A DNA stretch of 64,000 bases from Eutrigla gurnardus (taxonomy: Eukaryota > Chordata > Actinopteri > Perciformes > Triglidae): the NCBI GenBank assembly GCA_963514095.1, contig OY741266.1, positions 18,103,955 through 18,167,954 of the forward strand. The letters run 5' to 3'. The position numbers and the translations under genes were made by a program. Within the stretch, counting starts at the first letter, position 1. The number at the start of each line of letters is the position of its first letter. The notes beneath the pieces were generated by a model. It was given only the letters and a program-made list of their open reading frames with translations, did no database searches and had not been told where the DNA came from. Positions 37,625 through 48,111 of the stretch are shown one piece after another.

Positions 37625-38896
37625 AGTCCAAATGTCACAAAATGCTTAAGAACAATGACCTAAAAACATAAACAATATAGTAACACTACTTCAATAAATA
37701 AAATCAATCTGACAAAGGCATTTAGATAATGAAATAAACAAATAAATAAAACTATAAATAAACTAAGACTCTGACATTCAGCTGGATGGTATTATTGTTT
37801 AGTAACATGATGATTTTGACAATTTTGTTTTTTTTTGATTATGGGAAATGCTTATTTGTTTTCTTGTCAATCACACAATTAAACAAGTTTCTCAAAAATG
37901 TGGAACTATTCCTTGGAGTAATTGCCGCTCATGTCTTCAGTTCACAGTCCTGCGGTGCTGTGTGGCAGAGCAGAGGATGTTTCGAGCCTCCAACTCCTCT
38001 GTTTTATTCCACTTCATGTTGCTACTCGGCCTCTTCATGGCTGCAGCCTCGCTGGGCTTCAACTTCTACCAGCAAGAGGCCACGCCGGATGCAAACCGGT
38101 GCTCTATTTTAACTCTCATTTTGACCTGCATGCTGTCATGCAGAGAACATACTGTCTACGATTTGCCCTGAAGGAACTAGAAAGGAAATATAACCATTTA
38201 TATTTTTCTTTTCTCTGCTGCGAATTTCTGCAATTTTTTCCTGCTGTTTCGCATCCAGGCCCTTCTGTGGTCCGTTTGGAAACGAAGAAACTGTGTTTAA
38301 TGTGACAGGAGTGTGTGTGGACAGTCTCCCACGCCTGGCACAGTCCACTCTCCGCTACTTGGCCTCTGAGGCCTTTGCCCTACCGCTCATACTAGCTGAG
38401 ATGTAAGTATGATTACGTTGTTTCATCCAGGAGAACTACATGCATTGGTTGTGGATATAAGCTGTTTTAAAATAGACATGCAGTACTTTCATCTGATCTG
38501 TTGGTCTCAATTCTGTTGCCTCAGTATAATCTTGACCTCGTATGTGTCACGGCGGCAAGCCAATCAGAAGACCATTGAGAGACTGAAAGACATGCTGGTT
38601 CTTGTAAGTCACATGTCATCAAATGCTTACATACTTACACATTAGTCAGAGAAAGAAGATATATAGTTTAATTACTGTGGTTCATTCACTGGTCTATTGG
38701 TATGTAATGCTTTTCCCGTGTATCTGTGTGCACGTTGCGTTTATAGATTTGTGTGTGTTCTCCCCCACAGAGCAGCTCAGATAAGCGTTTCCTGGTGAAA
38801 CAGCATACCACAATGCTCAGACATCAGAGGAACCCCCGCAGAGTCCATTCTGCAGCCATGGACGAGGACGCCCGATCAAGCATACAAAGTGATTAA
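32683..38896 (+). CDS. tmc8: Transmembrane channel-like protein 8 (EVER2)
   Basis: TMC8 is the partner of TMC6 in the ER membrane. Sixteen exons keep frame and give 696 aa: 32683-32725, 33347-33575, 35052-35200, 35332-35466, 35571-35623, 35773-35912, 36002-36149, 36402-36566, 36649-36800, 36889-36961, 37066-37175, 37358-37544, 37941-38098, 38259-38402, 38525-38603, 38771-38896. The ATG at 32683 has a good context (ACCATGG). TMC8 likeness is clear in FSGWDFTI, KLASLGIYLFF, IPFNVLDLVYSQTVSWVG and YYCPLLPVIGTVTLIATFYIKK. The TMC signature is altered: residues 434-446 read CRENMFGREMYKL, with Arg where the family has Trp. The C-terminal tail is short. An AATAAA follows at 38941. Intron 2 (33576-35051) shows no recognised gene. 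The first two exons are the least certain. Confidence 0.92.
35641..35732. repeat. (TG)n microsatellite in tmc8 intron 5
   Basis: 92-bp TG tract starting 17 bases after the exon 5 donor. Confidence 0.97.
37549..37618. repeat. (TC)n microsatellite in tmc8 intron 12
   Basis: Pyrimidine-only TC tract, nearly perfect, starting within five bases of the exon 12 donor. Confidence 0.95.
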
Positions 38897-38940
38897 AGTC
38901 CTCAAACTGTCCGGCCTGTTCATCCACAGACTTCCATGTA

Positions 38941-38946
38941 AATAAA
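38941..38946 (+). promoter_or_regulatory. Poly(A) signal of tmc8
   Basis: AATAAA 45 bases after the stop codon, with further overlapping copies to 38966. The spacer to the next gene (38897-39366) is otherwise AT-rich with short CA runs. Confidence 0.6.
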
Positions 38947-39366
38947 AAAAAATAAAATAAAATAAAACCTTGCTTTGGGCGAGGCTGGGTGTGGAGGCCC
39001 GCGGCTGGCTGACAATAAAAATTCCAAAGAACTGATGAACTCTTGCTGTTCCAGTTACATGATAGACAAAGATAAGAAATATAGTTGTGGCCTCTTTCTG
39101 AAAGGGTCCTATTTTGACCTTCATATGATGCATTTACTTTGTAACTCAAGCAGTCATTTTTTTATGGAATTGGAAATGTAATGATTATGTCTGAAATGTT
39201 TACTTTTTTTCAATAAATTGAGAATGTATGCATGTCTTCCCAATAATGCAACCAAACATGCAGCCTATAGTTATCTACTTGCAACACATGTGAAACACCC
39301 CTAGCGTTTACACACACACAGACACACACACGCAGAGACACACACAGACATAAATGCCAATCTGTT

Positions 39367-42300
39367 ATGAAGAAACTACAGACTCTTCATTTGCTGCCAA
39401 TTTTGGGTGAGTAAATCCAAATTAGTTTTAAATTTACAAAAAATTAACAGTAATATTCTTACAGCAATATGTTGATTTTTATTTTCAGCACTGGCAAGTT
39501 TCTTCATCAAGATAAGTACGTTTGTGAAAGTGGCGCTTCGTAAGATCTGAAACTCAGCTGGCTGAGAGATGTTTTGTTGGTTATTTTGTTGTTATTCTTC
39601 CATCTCATAACCTGAAAAACATGTCCATGGTTGTATCTTCCCATAATCTCTTTAAAAGTTGTTATGGGTACATTTAGGGGCTCCACCCAAACTTGTTTCG
39701 TGTGTTTCGTCAGGAGGATCGATCTCTCTTCAGCCGGTGCTGACTGGTCCTGACATGGCCTACCTCGGCTCCAGGGTGGCTTTCAGGTGCGTTGCACCGG
39801 ACTCCGCTCCGCCAGTCACCTATGAGCTGATGCGGGACGGTGGTGTCCCGATTGCCAAAGTTGCTAATCGCCAAGGGAACCAACCTGGCACATTTTACCT
39901 GAAGGTCGCAGCAACACTGGAGGGGGCTTACCACTGCAAGGCGATGGCTGGAGGAAGCACAGGACTCAGCAACAGCATCAAGCTGACTGTAGTCAGTGAG
40001 TGAAAGACAGAGAAAGAAAACTTTAATATCACACTTATTTGAATCATTCTCAAACTTGATCTCTCTTTCCCTAATCTCTAGCTCCGGCATCAAACACCAG
40101 GGTGACTTCTGAACCCTTCCCCCCAGTTGCATATAAGGGCTCGCGCCTTGTACTGAGCTGCAACGTCACAAAGGGCTCCCACCTTTCCTATACCTGGTTT
40201 TTCAACAGGAAGGAAGTGATATCTTCAACATCTCCCCAGCTTTTCCTCGCTGGGAACAAGCTGGTGATGGGGAATGTGTCTCCAGAGCAAGCAGGGTACT
40301 ATTCCTGCATGGCTTGGTCCAGGGTGCAGGACACCAGGAGGTTTTCCAGCAGCTCAGAGGTCGAGGTGACGGTCAAACGTACGTGTCAACCAAAATCACC
40401 CACCCGACCTATGGTTAAATTTGTTTTCTTACATCTTCTCCCCTTTTTATTCCTCCACCAGTCTACGTTTCGAAACCGAGAATCTCTTTCTCCATCATGA
40501 AAGAGGGAGGTAGTTTTCGTGGCAATGTGACGTGCTGGTCAACAAGAGGGAGTCCTCCGGTCAACATTTCTCTTTCACTAGATGACACAGAAGTGGGATC
40601 TGTCACAGCTACTGAGTCGCTCTCTGCCTGGTTCCCCGTCGCCATGGTACCCGGGTTGGACATGGGTGTTGCCCGATGTGGGGTGAAGACTGAGGTGCAG
40701 GAGTTGATGAGTGAGCCTGTGACTCTGGAAGTGGGTATGAGCTACACCGACATGTTGTGTCTTTCTGTGATCGCCCTGCCTGTCTTTCCGCTCTTCGTTA
40801 ACCTTTCTGTCGCTCTCCTCCCTGCTTGATCCTCCAGTCCCGGTCGGAGGTGATGTGAGATTGGAGGTTGAGTATCTCTACAGAGCTGACTCCAAACTGG
40901 CTGCTGCCATCCTGAGCTGTGAGATCAGTCGAGGAACTTTCCCTTACATTTCATGGCTCTTGAACAACACTGTCATCCCCGCGGAGACACATGTGGACTC
41001 CCACATTAAGCCCGTCCAGTGCCACTTTGCACTAAACGACCATAGACGAACCCTCGTTGTGTCCGAGCTCGGCCCGGAGGAGTCTGGGTATTACCGCTGC
41101 AGGGCAAGGGACAGCTACAATGACTCCGGACCCTGGGTGGAGAGTGCAGCCATGCTGGTTCGAGTCACAGGTGAAAAGATCAAGACTAAGTATCCAATAG
41201 AAATCATCTTGAAGATTTGAACATTTTTGGGAAATGTGCTCATTAACTTGCTTACCAAGATGATGACATACCATTCTCATGTCTGTAGTGTAAATAAGTT
41301 ACTGCCGTAACAGCTGTCGGTTAGATTAAAAAATCGAATCAGCTGCTGGCTCCAGCTATATATTTACCATATAGAAGGTACAGACAGTGGTATCAATCTT
41401 CCTGTGCAACTCTCAGACTTGTTTTTAAATAAAGACTAATTTCACATATTCCTTTTTATAAATATCCTCCTTTGTTGTGAGGTCTCTGCACTCTTTAGTG
41501 TACCACATCACACGTTTTACTCTTGATCAGACAGGATCCTTACCACCATGCCACCAGCAACATCCTCCACTGAACCGCCAACAAGTAAAAAGCACATATC
41601 GTATATTTAAATGCCTTCTATGTTGCCTCTACAGTATGAAATACTCAAGTTTCCCTTCTTTCCCACAGATGTATTCATGAACACCATCGAGGTCCTTAGC
41701 ATAGCGTTCTGCTGCTTCCTTCTTCTGGTGTTGGGAGTTGGTGCAGGCTGTGTGTACAAGATGTTTGACCACATGCAAGGTGTGTGTGTGTGTGTGTGTG
41801 TCTATGTGTGTGGGAGAAATCAACTGATTGGAAATGTGTAGCTGAATCTATATCAATTGCTCTAATGTCTTATTTCTTTCGCAGCTCGTGCCCACGTTGC
41901 TACAACAAAGTAAGCTTTGTCTTTATGGCCCTCAGAAATATTACTGTTCTGGAACTGAAATCGACCTGTTCAACCAATGTTTTTGCCTTTCTGTGCCAGT
42001 TCTGATTGGTTTCCTCTGTCTGCATCCACGTCCCAGCCGGGAGGCGAACAGGACGATACTTTTGACTGTGATGTTCAGAATCAGGTAGACAGGCCTGCAC
42101 CGCATATAAACACAATGATTTGGAGTCAGTGACAAACTGTCCTGTAACGCTTTACTTTAAAGGTCCCTTCTTTTCCTGTCATTTATTAATAGGTATTGAT
42201 ATGTAAGTGTAAGGATTTTAGGAAAGATTATGTTATTTTTTTACATTTTTCCCATTTTCTACAAAGAGCTGCATAGTATGGTACTAATTATAGAGGAAAT

Positions 42301-43009
42301 TTCCTTGGAAGTTCTGCTCCATTTGAATCAAAGTAAATAATCCATTATCCACTGATTATTGGAAACTATTTTTCATATATATTGAACTGTATGCTAGCCT
42401 GTAGCTACATTTGATACATTTGACATTTTAGCATCACTGACCAAAAGACCCTAAAGTTTAATCGATGGGAAAATGATTTGTATATTGTTACTTTTTTTTC
42501 CTCTGATTACTGTACAAATTGAAATGTGTTTCACTCGGAATATGTGGCCCTATAATTAGTCAATTAGACAATATGACAAATTGCAATTTCTCTACAGAAA
42601 AGCATACAATTCAAAATATATCACTTTCAAGGAAATTCTTTTGAAAAAAAATTATTTGAGATGATTGCAGCTCTTTTCTCTATAACAGTACCAACAATAT
42701 TTCTACCAGAACAGTTCCAAGAAAAAAAAAAAAATATATATATATATATATATAATAAAATTACAGTCCTATGAATAAAACATCACCTCTTGTCCTCTAG
42801 AAATCTTTGTAAATTAAATTAACTCTTTAAGAATTGACAAACATGTTTGATAATTAAACTTACTTTCTTTCTTTCTTTCCATTTCTGTATGCAGAAATGA
42901 AGTGATTATTTTGTTTTAATAATATGAGAAACAATGTGACCCGTGTACAAACAAGAAGTCATCATGACTGTTCTCTCTCTCTCTTTAGATGGTCGAGATC
43001 ACAGTATGA
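39367..43009 (+). CDS. Four-Ig-domain membrane receptor, IL-40 (C17orf99)/FcRL-like, copy 1
   Basis: Ten exons keep frame and give 497 aa: 39367-39406, 39489-39515, 39714-39995, 40082-40378, 40462-40734, 40838-41170, 41669-41779, 41885-41909, 42000-42084, 42989-43009. There is a signal peptide (about residues 1-22, partly on a 27-bp exon) and four Ig domains, one per phase-1 exon (23-116, 117-215, 216-306, 307-417). A transmembrane segment (about 424-447) and a 43-residue tail follow. Domains 1 and 3 have the two cysteines but no core Trp (APPVTYEL, GSPPVNISL). Domains 2 and 4 have it (YTWFFN, SWLLNN). Domains 1 and 3 resemble the two domains of human IL-40 as I recall them. The tail has no ITIM or ITAM; its only Tyr is juxtamembrane. 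It sits between tmc8 and syngr2, the place of C17orf99 in human. The ligand is unknown. Confidence 0.85.
41780..41812. repeat. GT repeat overlapping a splice donor
   Basis: The GT run begins exactly at the intron boundary after the transmembrane exon of Ig receptor copy 1, so the donor itself is GTGTGT. Confidence 0.8.
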
Positions 43010-43179
43010 CAGCATGAGGGGAGAAGCTTTCGTCATAATGTTCACCTCTTCATGCAAACTGATCAAAATCTGCAGCTATATTTTGTTGTGACAATTATGA
43101 ATTTTCCTGAGTTGCTGAAACGCTTTACAAATGTAACTAAAAGGAGAGCAAAACCACTGTATACTGTCATGTGTTTGAA

Positions 43180-43185
43180 AATAAA
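43180..43185 (+). promoter_or_regulatory. Poly(A) signal of Ig receptor copy 1
   Basis: AATAAA 171 bases after the stop. The stretch 43190-43513 before copy 2 shows no gene. Confidence 0.6.
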
Positions 43186-43513
43186 AATTCAAACGTAAAG
43201 TGATGTTTTGTTTGTTGTTTTCTAAAACCAATGAAATTGTTCATTACAACCTCTTTACAATGTGACTGATGTTGTTTGGATGTTTATATTTTTCCAAATA
43301 TAACACAACACCGCTGAGCCAATGACTTCATCTCATGATGTTATGAGGGAGGGTGCTTTGGAGAGGCTATCAGCTATTTGCACATGTTTCTAAGTGCGTG
43401 TTTTTTGTCACTGGCAGTGCTTCAACCCCCCATTTTAAACTGTCAAAACTCCTGCATTACACAGCGTAGCGTAATCCTATTTGAAGTGTTGTGTTAAAGA
43501 GTTCTCTACAAGA

Positions 43514-46500
43514 ATGTTTGCTTCCCTCTTGTTGGTGATACTGGGTAATGTACTCAACACACACTGCACTGCAGCACATTAGTTCACAGTTTGAACCTCA
43601 TGTAAACTTGTAGATGTCTTCCTTACAGGGTTGTTCTGCTGTAGCAAGGAGAGCAGTAAGTCAGTTGTTTTGTTGTGTCAGTGCCTGTTTAGTCAGTTGT
43701 GTGATTCTCTCTGTTGAGTTTTATTTCATCTATTTATTTTGATAGGTCAGTCAGTTCTGGGTATTCCGGAACTTTCTGGCCCGTCGGAGGCTTTGGTGAA
43801 AACTGTTGAAGAATTTCGGTGTAAACTGAAAATCTACCCAGTAAATGAAACTATCCTGCTGCAGTTATTTAAGTGAGTATGCTTTCACATTAAATTCACC
43901 CACCGCATTCAAATGGATTAAGTAATGATACACAATCCCTCTAATTATCAACATTTAGGGAGGGTAACCGTAACAAGGTTTTGGGACTATACTCCTCCCC
44001 GAATGGAGAGGTTGCAGTTTTCCCCATCTTTATCAAACAATCCCACGACGGCAACCTGGAATGTACGGCCAAGGCACAGAACAACTCCAACATAGAGCCC
44101 ACTGTCAGCAAAACACACTACCTGAAGGTTGTTGGTGAGTCTCTTTGATACCAGTGATATAATAGCGCTATGCTAAACTAAAGAAAAACCACCATGTTTC
44201 CATAACTGATATGAAAAAATGTGGTATCATGATGTCAAGATATCATGACAAAGTAATGACAGTCCATCCAATAGCTGTTGAGCTACTTCAGATTGGAACA
44301 AAGTGGTGAATTGCCGGTTACATCGACGGACAGAACAACATGGTTCCATGGTTAGCATGGTTCAAAAAGCCCCCGGTGAAACACGTCACAAGGTTTCTTT
44401 AATCCCAAACAGGAGGATATTATCAGTCAATGTAGTGTTGTCCGTCCTACAGAACCAGTGAGAGGTGCAGACATTGTCTTCCGTTCAGACCCAGTGAAGG
44501 TATTTGAGGGGAAGACACTGGAGCTTGGCTGTAAACTCACCGCTGGAAATCACATGTCCTTCAAGTGGCTTCTTAATGGGAGGCTTGTCTCTCAGTCTCC
44601 TTTCCACCATGTTGCAGGTGACCATCTCTTGATCAACAGGTCAGTGGAGTCACGACGGGAGTTTCTCTGCCTCTGCATTACTCAGTGGTTGCTATGGTGT
44701 TGTGAGTAGTGGTGTACACGTTAAACCAGGGCTATATCATAGGGTGGTTACTTAGTGACTGGTAGGGTGTTGCTAGGCAGTATACTAAATGAATGGTATG
44801 GCATTCTGTGTGTATGTAGTAGTCACTGAGTAGAAGTAGTAGTAGTAGTATTTGCAGTGCCTTTGTAGGCCTGATGACGGTTTAAACGATATGACTTGAT
44901 ATAGCTAGTACCTTTAAAGCTCACTAATTATCATGTTGTATGTCATTTGTTTATTCCGTAGACCAACACAAAAGAAAGAAAAGAAAAACACATAAAAAAT
45001 AGTGAACCTGGGGTTCGTTTGAAGAACAGAGTTACTAAGTGCTATAACAAAAGAAATAAATGTAGTCAAACTAAATTTAAACATTTAAATATTTCACAGA
45101 CAAATACCATTGGTAAATTGCTGGAAAGTGTAGCCTTGTTGTATTTCAAGTTCCCATAGTCTAGGACCCATTGACCCCAACAAACATCTGACCAACTCTG
45201 TCTGAGAAACAAGGCCTTTGTCATGGTGGCCAGCCACTGAACACGCTCATTTTTAACTGAACGAGTAAAAGTCATTGTGTCACCCTCAGAACTACTCCTA
45301 AAGACAGTGGCTCCTACATGTGTGTCGCCACCAACGGCGTCAACGGAACAGTCTTCACCTCCAACAGCTCTGAAGTTGTAATTACAGTCAAAGGTCAGCT
45401 GTTGTGAATAAACTCTCAGGTTCAAATGTTACAGAAATGATTTTCTGGGAACAAAGTAATATTCTCCTACATCTTACTACCTCAGACGTGGTGTCAGCCC
45501 CTGACATTGCCTTCACGGTGTTAAAGGAGGATTCCCACCACTATTCTGCCGTGGTTACCTGTCGGTCAACAAACGGGACATCGCCAGTCACCTTCTCGCT
45601 ATACAACAGCACAGAATTGGTTGCCAATGTGACGGTTGACGAGAGAGACGCCACGTTTAAGCTTCCACTGGTCTTGGGCCAGCACCTGGGAAGGTTCCGG
45701 TGCCAGGCGTGCAATGGAGACCGGATCGAATTCAGTCAGTGGATTTCGCTACAAGTTGGTCAGTAAATAGTTTGAAACTTCTGATGTGGTACCTACTTTA
45801 TTTTAATGTCCATCCATAATGTCTCACTCTGATCCATACCATCTGAAACAGATCCAGTTGGTGGGCCTGTGGCCCTGCATTACGACTATGACGTTGGAGA
45901 ACAATACGCTGTGACCGCCCTGAGGTTATACTGCAGGGCGGCAAAGGGATCTCTTCCACGGTACCAGTGGTTTCTCAACGAAACCCTCCTACGTGACCGA
46001 GGAAGCTTCTACTCTGTGGTCAACCAGCCTCCGGAACAGTCCATTCTGCTGCTGTCTGTCGAGAGGAGCAGCGCTGGAACGTACCACTGCAAAGTGTCAG
46101 ACAGATTTGACAACGCCACCGCCATAAGCAGCAAGAGGCTGTATTTGGATAGAGAAGGTACGGCTGATCCACTGATTGAAGTAAGACATCCCTGTGACAG
46201 ATGAGAGCTGGTTTAATCTCTCCACCTTTCTGTTCCTCCAGTGTTGAATCGTCTCCCCGCCTTGGTGGTGGCAGTTGTCTTTGGAGGTTTCATAACGCTG
46301 GTGCTACTGGTCTGTTGTTGTTGCTGTGCTGGAGTGATGTTCAGTGAGTTTCAGAGTCCTGGTTATATCTGGTGTACCTCATTGTTGCCGTTAATTCATC
46401 TTTTTATTTAAACTCTTTGTTTCAGGGAGAAGGCAGGGTGGGGAGGCATCGTTGTGAGTTATTTCTCTGTTTGATTCTGACACCTTGAATAATTATGCAA

Positions 46501-47518
46501 ACATTTCACATGAAACTGTTACTTCCTCTTGTGAAGAGGATGTTTTTCTTTATTTTACTGAAGCAGAGCAAACCAGTTGGTAGTTCATCCACCACGTGCA
46601 ATTAAAGGAAACATGGCAGATGCTACGTGAAAAAGTGCTTCCACCAGTGTAACGCTAACTTTGGCCCAAGAAATACAGTATATCATCCCTTTAGCACATC
46701 ATTAACTAGCACCGCTATGGTACATTAGCTAGATTGCAACAGTGCCTGGCTTTACAGGAACAGTGTTGTTCCTTCATTTCATTGTCTTCTGTCACGATCG
46801 CCAGGTGATGGTGCTTCACTTTTATACTGTCTTTTTTACACTGCCTTACTGTCTAACATCTATCTTTATCCTTCAAACTCATATTGTAGACCCTTCCGTC
46901 TGCTACTTTCTGAAATAGCTTTGTTAATTTTTCCAAAAATGAGACATTTATTCAGTCAAAATAAATATACACTCCTCCTCAGCTGTTGGCCTGCACCATG
47001 TGTACATTCACTTTATTTGTCATTTCTTTAGAATATTTACAACTGCACCTTTCATAAACTTTATGTTAACTTTCTTTTTCTTCTCTCAAGGCTGAGCTTC
47101 GCGATGGAGGGAATAGCTGCATATGAGGGAGAGCTGGTTAGTCCATGTTTCTGTATCTGCTCGCCTCTCTTCCCCCAGTCGATCACTCACACACCAGCCA
47201 CTTTCATGATCACACACCGCAGAGGAACAGGAGACACACTGAACCGTCTCTCTCTCTCTGCTTACAGGATGTGTCAGAGTACTATGAGGATGGTGATGTG
47301 GTGAAGGCGGCCAGAGGTGGTGAATTTGATCAGGTGAGATCAAGATTGATTTATTAAGAAATGAATCAACCAATCAGTCACTTATTTAAAAAACAAGAAG
47401 AAAAGAAACTAAGGTAAGCAGTCAAACTCTGTTCTCTTCTCAGGCATCTGACGTCTCTGCAGATGAATGGCCCCAAATAGAGGGAGAAAAGAGGACGTTG
47501 GAGGATAAACCAGCTTAG
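43514..47518 (+). CDS. Four-Ig-domain membrane receptor, IL-40 (C17orf99)/FcRL-like, copy 2
   Basis: Thirteen exons keep frame and give 515 aa: 43514-43544, 43629-43655, 43746-43872, 43959-44134, 44453-44639, 45290-45393, 45486-45758, 45852-46157, 46242-46343, 46426-46453, 47091-47136, 47268-47333, 47444-47518. The plan matches copy 1: signal peptide with a 27-bp second exon, then Ig domains at 20-120, 121-217, 218-308 and 309-410. Domains 1 and 3 lack the core Trp; domains 2 and 4 have it (FKWLLN, YQWFLN). Domain 3 is again a 273-bp exon. Domains 1 and 2 are each split by a phase-2 intron, unlike copy 1. The transmembrane segment (about 415-440) ends in five consecutive cysteines. The longer acidic tail has tyrosines (AAYEGEL, SEYYEDGD) but no consensus ITIM. 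An AATAAA lies at 47565. It is a tandem paralogue with an unknown ligand. Confidence 0.85.
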
Positions 47519-47564
47519 AAACCCTGAGGGTTCAACCTGTTAGAAACACAAGCTGTTGTGCTTA

Positions 47565-47570
47565 AATAAA
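47565..47570 (+). promoter_or_regulatory. Poly(A) signal of Ig receptor copy 2
   Basis: AATAAA 47 bases after the stop codon. Confidence 0.65.
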
Positions 47571-47654
47571 TATATGCCCCAGTTGCTCTCTACTGTCTTT
47601 CATGAATAACCGGCAAAGCATTGTGGGGCCACAAAAAACAACAACAACGATAAC

Positions 47655-47893
47655 AGTCACACGTGATCATGTTTCCTGGCTGCTCACCGGTCGACTCCGC
47701 CCCTCTGACGCGCAGCGGGACGGCGCATCCGCGTGCGGAGCGCCTCCGGGCGGTAGAGGGGAGGCGAGCGCTCTTCTCCGTCTAGTGAAGCAGCGCGACG
47801 GGAGGCGGCGGCAGCTCAGTTCAGAAACAGCGGCTGTCCCGGTCAGGTCGGCGGAAACCACACGGCGAGCAACAACCGCGGAACGCGAATGAA
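47655..47893 (+). promoter_or_regulatory. CpG-rich promoter and 5' UTR of syngr2
   Basis: GC- and CpG-dense block just upstream of the syngr2 ATG. It contains an E-box CACGTG (47660-47665) and an Sp1-type CCGCCC (47698-47703). The start site was not mapped. Confidence 0.55.
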
Positions 47894-48012
47894 ATGGAGG
47901 AGACGGGCGGCGCGAGTGCGTACGGGGCTTCGCTCGCGGGAGGAGGCTTCGACTTCTACAAGTTTGTCCGACAACCGCAAACCATCGTGCGGGTCCTCAG
48001 CTGGGTGAGTGG

Positions 48013-48111
<99 letters not shown>

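Noticed and set aside
41990..42040. Acceptor CCCAG at about 42035 for the Ig copy 1 tail exon
   Set aside because: It gives a different frame that runs poorly into the last exon; the upstream acceptor before 42000 gives an open tail in phase.
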